Assembly: GCA_024741835.1 (NCBI GenBank)
Contig: JAENRP010000084.1
Coordinates: 99,468 to 163,467 of the forward strand
Source: Diplocarpon mali
Taxonomy: Eukaryota; Ascomycota; Leotiomycetes; Helotiales; Drepanopezizaceae
DNA length: 64,000 nt
Direction of reading: 5' to 3'
The position numbers were made by a program, and so were the translations under genes. Shown here in pieces: positions 36,660 through 46,605 of this stretch (position 1 is its first letter; every line of letters starts with the position of its first letter). The notes beneath the pieces are model-generated. The model made no database searches and was not told where the DNA came from. It saw only the letters and a program-made list of their open reading frames with translations.

Positions 36660-38950
36660 TTTCCTTTAAGATAGGCGTATACCTAGTATCTTAAATACTT
36701 TATACTCTTCTTACCTTACGATCTTTTCTATAATAGGCTAGGGTTATTCCTAACCTAGTAAAGGGTTTTGCAAATCTTTGAATAGTAGCTTTAGCGCAAA
36801 GATATTATATATTATAGAACCTATAGGCAGCTTGATCTAATATAAATTGCCTACCTTTTTAAGAACCTTAAAAGGGCTATCCTATTAATTGGCCAGTTTC
36901 TTATTAAGGCGGTAGTTCTTAAGATTTTTCATTAAGAAGTAGACTATATCTTTAGGTTTCTAATTAATCTCCCTTTAGTATTAATTTATAGACTTTTGCA
37001 TTTTCTCTTAAGTGCGTTTTATATTGCTTTTCGCTACCTCTTAGGCTAAGTGCATCCTCTTTACTATTAGCTTAGCCTTTGCTTGATTCAATCTCTTTTA
37101 TAAGCTAGAAGGTTTTAAAGAGATCTAGTCCCAACTTATCTAAGGTGCAATTCTATACTTAAGCTAATATAGGATTATACTAATTAAAGCGTAAAAGAGA
37201 GTCAATTATATATAATCTATTAATAGAATTAGTTCACTCTAATTATCTTAATAGTAATTAATAAAAGGCTATAGCCTTAAATTAATATACTTATTCATAA
37301 TCTCTATTTAGCTATTAGTCTCCTTATAGTACGCTATAGAGAGTTTGATCTTAATATTAATAATATAGTAGAACTCTCTTTAAAATAAGGAAACGAATTA
37401 GAGGCTTTGGTTTAAGGTAATTGTCTTTAAAGTATAGCCGAATCGATATATCTATTGAATAAATAATCAGGCAGTTCTTTAAGCGTCGATATCCTTTTAA
37501 TAAGGGATCGTAATAGCGCTCTTATTAAGTCGGTTTATAAAAACCAGGATTCGATTAAAACTATGCTTATTAAGAGGGAAATCCTTAAAATCTATATATA
37601 AGTGCTATATAGGATAGTTAGGAATAGGAAGGGGCTATAAGAGGCCTTATTATTTAGTTATCTTCGAATGCGAGAATTAATAAAGTCTATAGTTTGTAAT
37701 AAATCTTTTGCAGTCCGAACTTATCCCGACCTAATAGTACTTAAGAGTAAGAAGCTAGTAGGTCTTTAAGCTACTAAGGTGCGCGCTTAAAGGTTGGTTA
37801 TAAGCTTCCTAAATTAGATAAGTGTATAAAGGAGTATTGCAATATATATAAAGACGCTCCTTAAAGTAAAGTAATCTGTCTTTTAAAGAGTAGTTCTTAA
37901 AGAGGTTAGCGCGAATCTTTTAAAAGGATTTGCAATTATTTTAATAAAGCTTTTTAATCAAATTAAAGGAATCCTTAGGTCGATTTAGAGTCGAATCGGG
38001 AGTATCGGTTGATATTAAGGCGAGGGTACCTTTAGTAGATTCGGCGAGAAATTTGTCGGCTAGTTCGGTATTAATTCAAGGGTCCAATTGGACTAGGGAA
38101 ATTAAAACTTAGGATCGGCTATCTAGCTTCGCTTATTTGTAAATCGGCATATCCTGCTCTTAGCAGTTAAGAATATTAGCCTTTTAGTTATCTTTGTTAA
38201 GAGTATATATAATTCGAAAATTGAAGTTAAATAAAAATTCCATCTATTAGTACTATTTCGCAATTAGAACCTTAGTAGTTATAAAGTACTTAAGGGAGCA
38301 GTGATTTAAGTAAATATCAATTCGCTCTTTAAGTGATATAAGCTTAGGTCTCTATTTATAGTAGGATTTAATAATAGCAAAGAGTTCCTTATTATATATT
38401 TCCCTATTAGGTTCGTACTTAAAGAGTATATGCGAATAGAAGCCGATTAGGTACTATTACTTATTAGAGTGTTACTAAGATAGTACTCTAGCGATAATGC
38501 TATTAAAAGTATCAGTTTCCAACTTTATAAGCAAGTCAGGGTTAAAGTGGTAAATCTGTTAAATCGAAAGCAATTGCTTGCAAAGCTCTTTAAAAGCGAT
38601 TTAGCACTCTTCTATCTAATTCTAAAGTACTATCAATTAGGTTAGAATAGAAAGGGGTTTGGCGATTAGCCTAAAGTTGCAAATGAATTATCAGTAGAAC
38701 TTGCAAAATCCTAAGTAGGACTTCACTTTAATAATAGTTTTTAAGTACTTTTAATTGCGCAATAGTTCGACCTTTTTAAGGTCCAGTTCGATCTTAGTTA
38801 TTATTAGAACGTATTTGAAATATTGAGTTCAAGTAATATAGAACTCGCACTTCTTAATATCTGCTTAAAGGCTAGCCTTTAAAAGTCGTTTTAGTACCTT
38901 TTCAATATAGCCTTAGTGCTCTTTAATATTCTTAAAGTAAATTAAAATAT
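36660..38950 (-). pseudogene. Gypsy B: reverse transcriptase (second half), RNase H and integrase
   Basis: Minus-strand frame beginning at ILIYFKNIKEH (38,945 downwards), the segment that follows the YxDD motif, with EKVLKRLLKASL and DIKKCEF typical of Ty3/gypsy reverse transcriptase. RNase H and integrase follow. The integrase C-terminal part near 37,000-36,750 contains PKDIVYFLMKNLKNYRLNKK and PFKVLKKVGNLYQIKLP, matching the usual GPF/Y region. Numerous TAA/TAG at Gln codons. Confidence 0.8.
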
Positions 38951-39190
38951 TATTGCAGGAATGCCCGTCATATGTTTGTCACATGATCTGTCATATGACA
39001 TATTATACATATGATATGTTATATGACTTGCCATATGACTTAGTGGCAGCCCTTGTTAAATAGCTCGTAGTTAGAGAGCTCTTATAAATTAAGATATAAG
39101 ACACCTAATATCGTCGTTTGCACCTTATACTTCTTCGTACCCTCTTCTAATTTACTATCAAGTTCATTATTAGAGAACCTTATTGCTATA
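38951..39190 (+). repeat. 5' LTR of copia C1
   Basis: 240 bp, TATTGCAGGAATG... (from TGTTGCAGG) to ...ATTGCTATA. Contains AT-rich ATATGACA-type repeats. Pair of 44,283-44,522. Confidence 0.92.
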
Positions 39191-39206
39191 GGTTATAAGC
39201 CCTATA
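39191..39206 (+). other. Primer-binding site of copia C1
   Basis: GGTTATAAGCCCTATA directly follows the 5' LTR. With one RIP change reversed it is the complement of the initiator tRNA-Met anticodon arm, as in H and D. Confidence 0.6.
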
Positions 39207-40646
39207 TGCTTATAAATAGCATTCGATATAAAATTCCATCGATCAAAGTCTCCCTTACAAACGAAAAGGCTAATCGATATTTTTAAGTTTTACTCAACTA
39301 ACAATATACGATAGCGTCATTTTAATAATAAAACAGTAGCTACTCCCCTTCTAAAGCGCTATACAATAATCCAAGCTTACGCAAGATTCGTCACTATAGC
39401 TAAATCATTAAGACTAATAGCTAAGATTACTAGCTTAATTGCTAAAAGTACTCCACTGCCTAAATCACCTATTTTTAAAGGGACTAATATATAGTACCCT
39501 AAACTCGAATTCAATAGTTCATCTCCTCCTCCTCTTCCTTCTCCTCCTTTCGACAACTCTATATACAAATATATAAATAAGATATTATTATTATCTTCAG
39601 CTGCCCTTAGCCTCCCTAAGTCTTAAAAGCTTAAAGGCGTAGAGGACTTTAGCTAATAAAGGAATAAGGTTTTAAACCTTGCAAAGTCAAACGCCTTAAC
39701 TATGCATCTTTATATAAAAGCTAGAATATATACTCTACCTAAGGTTGATTTATAGGACTATTCTATTATAAATAAGGAAAGGGATAATTAGGTTAGATAG
39801 GAAGCTAAGGAATCTTAGATAAAGCTTACTATTATACTTAATTGCAAACTAGGCCTACTAGCTTATATAAAAGGCGATAAATCTACCTTAGATATATAAA
39901 AAGCTCTTTAAAAATAGTATAAAGGATCTGGAATAGTGCTTAAATACAATGCTATATAAACCTATATTATTATTAAATATAATGACTTCAATTCACTTAA
40001 AGCTTATATTATTGCCTTTAGGCTTTTAATCATTAAATTAAAAGCTCTCAACTCTACCCCTCCCTCTTATTAGTACCCTATTATATTTATTACTAGCTGT
40101 TCTAATAGATGGCCCATTTAAGCAGATCGATAATGCTTTAACCTTCGCTTAGCTATAGTAGCTAAACGAAAATCAGAGATCACGCTTAAAGCTCTTATTA
40201 AAGATATTACTAATAAAGCTCAAGCCTTATAGAGTTTAAAGATAAACGGAACTGTCTTATATAATAATAAATCGGCTAGCAAGCTGCATTCCTCTAATTA
40301 TAAGAAGTCAGATAACAAGGGAGGTTTTAAAGACTTAAAGAAAAGTACCTCTAAGAATACTACTACCTCCTCCCTTAACTCCCCCTATCCTTATTGCAAG
40401 TAACTAGAGCTATACTATAAGGTAGAAGATTGCTTCGCAATTAACAAATCGAAAAGAGAGGCTTAGGAAAAGGACTTAAGGAAGAAGTACGTATTCTATC
40501 ACCTTAAAGGCAAGGACAATAAGTCCTCGCTATTATTATCACTAAAAGGCAAGAAGCCTTTTAAGAAGATTCAAAAGGAAGATAAAGAGTTAGATAATGA
40601 CCTCTTTAAGCATATTATACTATTACTAACCCTAAGGCCAATTCTC

Positions 40647-40669
40647 ACTTGCGAGCCAGGCCTAGGAGT
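40647..40669. repeat. 23-nt palindrome copy 5 (C1, gag-protease linker)
   Basis: Left arm ACTTGCGAGCC, central A, right arm GGCCTAGGAGT. In frame, codes TCEPGLGV; 54 bp before copy 6. Confidence 0.85.
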
Positions 40670-40700
40670 CAATTCCGACTCTTCCTTAAGGCCAATTTCA

Positions 40701-40723
40701 ACTCGCAGGCCAGGCCTAGGAGT
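40701..40723. repeat. 23-nt palindrome copy 6 (C1, gag-protease linker)
   Basis: Left arm ACTCGCAGGCC, central A, right arm GGCCTAGGAGT. In frame, codes TRRPGLGV. Confidence 0.85.
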
Positions 40724-42110
40724 CAGTTCTTCTACCTACTTCTTATCAAAATTAAGGAATCGTTAGCTATATAATATAAGTGCTAGTAAGCATGTCTTTA
40801 ATAATCTCTTTAAGTTCACTTCCTATACTACTTAAGACAATCTACCCTCTTTAAGTATAGTTAATAGATCTATCCAACCTCTTAGCATTAGCACTTGCAA
40901 AGTCAATGCACTTAAATCTAATAGAAAGGTATATATTCTTAAATTAATTAATACTCTTTATATACCTTAATTACCTATTTGCCTATACTTAAGTGGTAAA
41001 CTTAATAAAATCAAAGGCTTCTATCGAAATAGCAAGCTATTCCTATCTAATAAGAAGGAAATTTGCACTATTAATAATAATATATATATTAATAAGGAAT
41101 AGCCTTCTATTAACTCCTCTAATTACGTAAGTGGATATGCTCTCTTAGCTGCTATCGAGAATAGACCTTTTGATATTAAGCTCTAGTACTATTGATTAAG
41201 CTACGCTAGCCTATAAATAGTTAGAAAGACCTAATCTGCTATTACTAATATGCAGATTAAGGAAACAAAATTAGAAAAGACGCGAATTTGCGCCTCTTGC
41301 GAGAAAGGCAAACCTCTTTAATATATTAATAAACATTTAGCTCGCCCTCGACCTATAAAGGCACTTAATAAGCTATACATTAACGTGGTTCATCTGAAGC
41401 CAATTGGCCTTAATAGCTATAAATATGCTTCTATCTTTACTTGCGCAGCTATAATAGCTAGATAAGGATGGACCTATATAAATAAATCTAATGCCTTTAA
41501 AGCAAATAAGAAAATGATCAGCCTCTTATAAACTTAATACAATTGTATAATTAAGTAGTAAAGAACTGATAAAGGCAAGGAGTACTCTCTTATATAGATG
41601 CGAATACTTATAGAAAACCTTAGTATAATTTTAAAGGAATCTACTCTATATATATTAGAATAAGATAGCAGATTAGAATGATCAATTTATACACTAATGG
41701 AAAAGTTGCAAATAGCTATAATTGATTAAAATATCCTCTCCTTTCTTTAGCCTTACCTCCTTCTTTTAGTAATATATATTACCAATCTTACCGCCTTTGA
41801 TATTTTAAGTAGCAAGACTCTATATAAGGTCTTTTAGGATAATATTAAGCCTAATAAGTCTTATACTCCCTTAATTAAGCATCTTCGAGTACTAGGCTAT
41901 CGCATCTATATGCTAATTAAGAAAGAAAGGCGAACTTAAAGCAATAAACTCGCTTTAAAAGCAAAGGTAGGTACTCTTATCGGATTTAATAGCAGAAGTA
42001 TCTATCAAATCTATATACTATCTCAAATAGGTAATAAGATTATTCGATCATCTCACATTTAATTTGATAAAGATAGCCTAATTATAAAGCTGCAATTAAG
42101 GGGTGATTTG

Positions 42111-42133
42111 ACTCCTAGTCCAAGACCGTAAGT
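42111..42133. repeat. 23-nt palindrome copy 7 (C1, integrase-RT linker)
   Basis: Left arm ACTCCTAGTCC, central A, right arm AGACCGTAAGT. First of three copies at 48-bp spacing. Confidence 0.8.
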
Positions 42134-42158
42134 CAATTCTAACTCTTATAATAATTCT

Positions 42159-42181
42159 ACTCCTAGGCTAGGACCGCGAGT
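42159..42181. repeat. 23-nt palindrome copy 8 (C1, integrase-RT linker)
   Basis: Left arm ACTCCTAGGCT, central A, right arm GGACCGCGAGT. In frame, codes TPRLGPRV. Confidence 0.85.
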
Positions 42182-42206
42182 TAATACTGACTCTTATAAT
42201 GATTTC

Positions 42207-42229
42207 ACTCCTAGGCTAGGACTAGGAGT
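42207..42229. repeat. 23-nt palindrome copy 9 (C1, integrase-RT linker)
   Basis: Left arm ACTCCTAGGCT, central A, right arm GGACTAGGAGT. In frame, codes TPRLGLGV. Confidence 0.85.
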
Positions 42230-44025
42230 CAATTCTGATTCTAAAGAAGCTGAGCTTCCAACTTTAAAAAAGAGAGGAAGACCTCCTAGTTTAAAGAACA
42301 AGGCCTACCCTTAGCCTTCTGAGAAGAGAGCTACTCGCTCTACTGCTTTTAAATTTAAAGCTAATAACTCTAATAATAAGGAAGCCTATTTAGGCGCCTT
42401 TTATATAGCCTTACTCGACTCTCCTTACCTAAATGATCTAAAAACAGTCGAACAAGCCCTCTCTTGCGCTAATGCCGATAAATAGCGATTTGCAATCAAC
42501 TTTAAGTATAATTCCCTCGCTTATAAGAATATATAAGTAGTAGTAAAACGCTTAGAACTCTTTAAAGATAATAGAGTACTTAGATCAAGGCTTATCTTTA
42601 AAATAAAAAAAGATTAAAATAGGGAAATCTCCTAATAGAAGGTCAGATTCGTCGTATAAGGCTATATGTAATAATAAGGTTAAGATTATAACCAAACCTT
42701 CGCTAGTGTCTGCAAATCTGCCGTTTAGAAGATTGCAATTGCGCTTGCAGCTCTTTACGACTTTGAGCTAGATCAGTTCGACGTCGAGATAGCTTTCTTT
42801 AATTTAAAAGCTGACTCTAATATTTACGTCAAGTTACCTCTTAAATATACTTAAGATAAGGTCGTTCTTTTATCATAAGACTACTGTCTTAAGCTTCTTA
42901 AGGCCTTATATAGCTTAAAGCAATCTCTACAACTATAGTAAGAAAAGCTATAGTCTAAGCTATAAAAGCTCGATTTTCAACCTCTTAATACTAATAATTG
43001 CATATATATCAACTATACCTCTTAGATTCTTATTATTACCTATATTAACGACTTCCTTATAGTAGCAAAGAAGGGTGATATATATAATAAGTTTAAGAGA
43101 GATCTTCGCAACCTCTTTAAGATCATAGGTAGTAAACCAGCTAACTACTTCTTAAGAGTACGTATAGTCAGAGATCGATAAAATAGAACGATCTCACTTT
43201 ATTAAGACGCCTATATTAATAAGGTTCTTAAACGTTTTCATATAACTAATTGCAAGAGCGTACCAACGCCTTTTACTAGTGGCTATAAAGTTCATATAGT
43301 CAAATTTGAAGGCCAAGCCACTCTATAAGAAGTGAAGCTATACTAAGAGATCTATAGTTCTTTATAGTACCTTGCGCACTATATGCGTTAAGATATACTA
43401 TACTACTGCTCTATTCTTAGCAAATTCCTTACTAACCTTTTGCTATAATATATAGCAGCTTTAAAACGAGTTTTATAATACTTGCAAGGAACGCGATTCT
43501 ATTATACTACCTTTAGAAGTAAAACAACTGACCTAGAGCTTTAGAAATTGCATAGCTATTACGATTCTGATTAAGCAGGTAATAGAGGAAGTAGAGCCTC
43601 TTATTCTAAGGCCGTCTTCTTCCTTAATAATAGGGTAATTACTGCCTCCTTTAAGCGATAAACTATTATCGCTCTCTTATCTATAAAAGCAGAGTATATT
43701 ACTATATGCAAATTCGCATAAGAAGCCTTTTAAATACGCTAAGTACTTAAGGAAATAGGCTATGCTAGCGATGATACTACCAAAGTCGAGATGATCTGCG
43801 ATAACTAAGGAGCCTTTTATCTTATTAAGAATCCCGAATATTATTAGAGAACGAAGCATATTAATATCAAGTTCTATTATATTCGGCAAGAGCTTCGGAA
43901 AGGCTATTTAGACCTCTAGTATACAAATACTAAAGATAATGCCGCCAATGGATTAACTAAGAGCTTAAATAGCTCCAACCACGCCGCCTTTATTAAATTG
44001 TTGAATATAAAGGTTCTGCACCTTA

Positions 44026-44100
44026 ATTAAAGGGTGATTTTTTTTATACTTCTATTATAAGGTGATTTTTTTTGCACTTCTATTAAGGGGTGATTTTTTA
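44026..44100. repeat. 28-bp tandem repeat downstream of C1 pol
   Basis: About 2.7 copies of a 28-bp unit with GGTGATTTTTTT and CACTTCT, ending directly at the palindrome copy at 44,100. Confidence 0.8.
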
Positions 44101-44122
44101 CTCCTAGGCCAGGCCCGCGAGT
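44100..44122. repeat. 23-nt palindrome copy 10 (3' untranslated part of C1)
   Basis: Left arm ACTCCTAGGCC, central A, right arm GGCCCGCGAGT. Non-coding position after pol. Confidence 0.85.
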
Positions 44123-44273
44123 TGATTTTGGCTTACTAAGGGGTAGATTTCGCGCTAGCGAACTCTACTCTATTTCCTATATCTGTAAGTTGATTTTTCA
44201 TATAAAACTATAGATTATAACAAAAGTTATAACATTATATATATTGCTAGCAAGTACCTTTAAAGGTCTTCCT

Positions 44274-44282
44274 AGAGGGGTA
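44274..44282 (+). other. Polypurine tract of copia C1
   Basis: AGAGGGGTA immediately before the 3' LTR. Same form as AAGGGGTA before the 3' LTR of D. Confidence 0.7.
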
Positions 44283-44522
44283 TATTATAGGAATACCTGT
44301 TATATATTTATTATATAATCTATCATATAACATATCATACATATAATATATTATATAACTTACCATATAACTTAGTGGCAGCCCTTGTTAAATAGCTCGT
44401 AGTTAAAGAGCTCTTATAAATCAAGACATAAGACACCCAATATCGTCGTTTGCACCTCATACTTCTTCGTGCCCTTTTCTAGTTTACTATCAAGTTCACT
44501 ATCAGAGAACCTCATTGCTACA
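44283..44522 (+). repeat. 3' LTR of copia C1
   Basis: 240 bp, TATTATAGGAATACC... to ...ATTGCTACA, followed by target duplication AATAT. Confidence 0.92.
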
Positions 44523-46202
44523 AATATCATTTAAGTATATTATATAAAAATCATTTAAGTAATTTAAAAGAACGTTATTTATATACTGCTAATAAGTACT
44601 AGGTCTATTATAAAGGCCGAATAGGAGAACCTTGTATTTATAAGATCTATACCTTATTCGAAAGGTAGTATATTCCTTTGATTTAGGGTCTATTTGTATC
44701 CGATTAAAAGCAGCTTAGATATCCAACTTTATAAAAATCTTAGCTTTAGATACTCGCTTTAAAAGCTCGTTTATCTTTAAAATCGAGTAAGCGTCCTTTT
44801 GAATTAGTGCATTTAACTTCTAGTAATCTATGCAAAATCGGAGGCTACTATTGGCCTTTTTTATAAATAGCATTAGCAAAGCGAAGGGGCTAGTACTTAT
44901 CTTAATAAAGCCTTTGTCTAAATTCTCGAATAAGTACTCTTTTATAATCTTAAGCTCTTTAATAGATTGACGGTAGAGGGGCAAATAGGCGTTAGGCAAG
45001 GGCCCTTTTAGCTATATCTTATAATTATAGTACTAATAGGGAGGGAGGGTATTTATATCCCTTTTTAAAAAGGCTTATCTTAAAGATTGGTACTATTTTA
45101 AGAGTCGATCGTTAATTAGCTTTTCAATATCGGGATTCTTAGGCTTATATCTTTCCTTTAGAATCCTATCTACTTTATAAATACTAGTTTAAAAGAACTC
45201 AATCTCCTTACGCTTTATATTATAATAAAAGGCGTTAGCGCTAATTTCGCAAATAAGAACTGCAGCTTTAGGATATTTGCAAATAAGGTTAGATTATAAT
45301 CGATTTGTATTAAGCTGTTTTCTTAGATCTGGCTTAGTTATAGGCAAAGGCGCTGGCCTAGTAATAGCAATAGGGATCTTGCGCCTAGTTAAGACTATTA
45401 AATTAATATAAGACTATCTTTTATTAATCTATTAAGCTTTATCTATAGCCATTTCCTATTCTTTATAATTAATATTAGCTTAATAATCGGATCGGATCTG
45501 AAGTCCTTTAAAAGGGGGAAGACGAATAATGATTTCCTTTGCGAACTAGGGAGATAAGGGGTAATATAAAGGCTATATAAATCGGTTTTCCTTTAGATTA
45601 AGTTTAAGTCGGAATCAGCGCATCCATTTGACTCTAATAATAGTATTGCGCTAGCCTAGGTCGAGAATAACCTAAGGGCAATTATAGATATACCTTCTAT
45701 TAATTATTAAGTGAAAGCGTATATAGTGTATAGCTTGCGTGCAAATAGTATTTTAAAATCTATAGATAGGAATAAGGGCTGGAAGAGGAAGAATTTTAAA
45801 GCTAGTCGCTTTCGAAAGACGTATAAAAAGGGAATGATTTAAAAATAGGTAACTAAAGGCTTTAGTATCTACTAAAGCTAATAATAATACTTTAAGTCCA
45901 TTTATACTAATAGTATAAGAGGTTAGGAATTGCTTCCTTCCTATTAAAGAGTTAAGATCTAGCTTTAATAAGTCGCACTTTCGCAGGCTTAAGTAAGAGT
46001 CTTTTCCTAAGCCTTTTCGTTTTCCTAATCTTCTTTTATTTTAATCCTATTTTTAATTAAGTCTAAAGTCGGATCAGATTCTTCTATATCTTTTAAAGTA
46101 TTAATCTTGCTTATAAAAGGGCACTTAGTCTTATAGTGACTAGTTTTACTATAGGTCTAGTAGGTAGCTTGCTTAAGGGGTAAAGTAGGAGAACTAGCTT
46201 TA
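44523..46202 (-). pseudogene. Gypsy B: zinc knuckle, protease and first half of reverse transcriptase
   Basis: Minus-strand frame. The Gag zinc knuckle near 46,150-46,100 has the C-x2-C-x4-H-x4-C spacing with two Cys changed (SKTSHYKTKCP). A protease-like ALVDTKA is near 45,880. Reverse transcriptase then shows KGFIKISTSPFALLMLFIKK, LRFCIDY, AKIFIKLDI, AAFNRIQIDP, VLLFGLYN and finally YLND, where copia C1 has inserted. All are textbook Ty3/gypsy blocks, with Gln and Gly/Asp changes of RIP type. Confidence 0.82.
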
Positions 46203-46400
46203 TGTTGTGCAGAATGGGCGGAGTCTCCACTTATTCTGAAGACCCTTTATGTGACTCCTGCTGAGTCATAGACTCTCCCTTTTCTTTCCGAAGTCTCCTT
46301 ACTATATATATACTAGATAATAATATAATTAATCATCTTTATCTATATTAGTAAGCCTCCTAAGCGATCTAATAAAGGCCCTTTAGCCGACCGCACTACA
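46203..46400 (+). repeat. 5' LTR of copia D
   Basis: 198 bp, TGTTGTGCAGAATGGG... to ...CCGCACTACA. Pair of 54,099-54,296. Confidence 0.92.
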
Positions 46401-46420
46401 GTTATAAGCCTTGTAAGCAC
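46401..46420 (+). other. Primer-binding site of copia D
   Basis: GTTATAAGCCTTGTAAGCAC. It equals the intact TRIM site GTTATGAGCCCTGTGAGC apart from RIP-type changes, complementary to the anticodon arm of initiator tRNA-Met. Confidence 0.6.
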
Positions 46421-46605
46421 TTTAATATGCTTTCTCTTTGCATGCAACCGGCTAGAGGGCCCTTCGAGCTCCTGACCGACTTTTCGAGTACTTATAATAA
46501 CTCGAAGGACCTTTATTTTCAATTAATAAATCTCTATTTTCCGATCGAACCTTATTTGCAAACCTTATTTATATACCTAACCTTTTTTACTAGATTCCAT
46601 TTAAA

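Larger units (their letters stand above)
42111..42240 (+). repeat. 48-bp tandem repeat, three copies, in the C1 linker
   Basis: The palindrome copies at 42,111, 42,159 and 42,207 are exactly 48 bp apart and the sequence between them is also repeated (AACTCTTATAAT / GACTCTTATAAT). The unit is 16 codons, so the polyprotein frame is kept (repeated TPRLG.RVN.DSYN). Confidence 0.85.
39310..44030 (+). pseudogene. Copia C1 gag-pol polyprotein (RIP-inactivated)
   Basis: Plus-strand frame. Gag occupies about 39,310-40,600 (LGLLAYIKGDKSTLD) with a Cys-containing knuckle-like stretch near 40,390. The integrase region has a CxxC and LNKLYINVVHLKPIGL (41,370). The integrase-reverse transcriptase linker is rich in palindrome-coded peptides (42,111-42,240). 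Reverse transcriptase follows with SNIYVKLPLKY (42,820) and FLRVRIVRD (43,150). RNase H near 43,655-43,720 contains TIIALLSIKAEYITI. These are classic Ty1/copia signatures. Stops are TAA/TAG at Gln codons; inactive. Confidence 0.82.
38951..44522 (+). mobile_element. Copia element C1, plus strand
   Basis: 5,572 bp, 240-bp LTRs (38,951-39,190; 44,283-44,522), target duplication AATAT on both sides, primer-binding site at 39,191 and polypurine tract AGAGGGGTA just before the 3' LTR. It is inserted in the reverse transcriptase of gypsy B exactly within the YxDD codons: removing C1 and one AATAT restores YLNDILIY on the minus strand (YLDD before RIP). Confidence 0.93.

Noticed and set aside
38951..38953. 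An 8-bp target duplication for copia C1
   Set aside because: Comparison of the LTR start with the polypurine tract junction moves the LTR border by 3 bp and gives a perfect standard 5-bp duplication AATAT.
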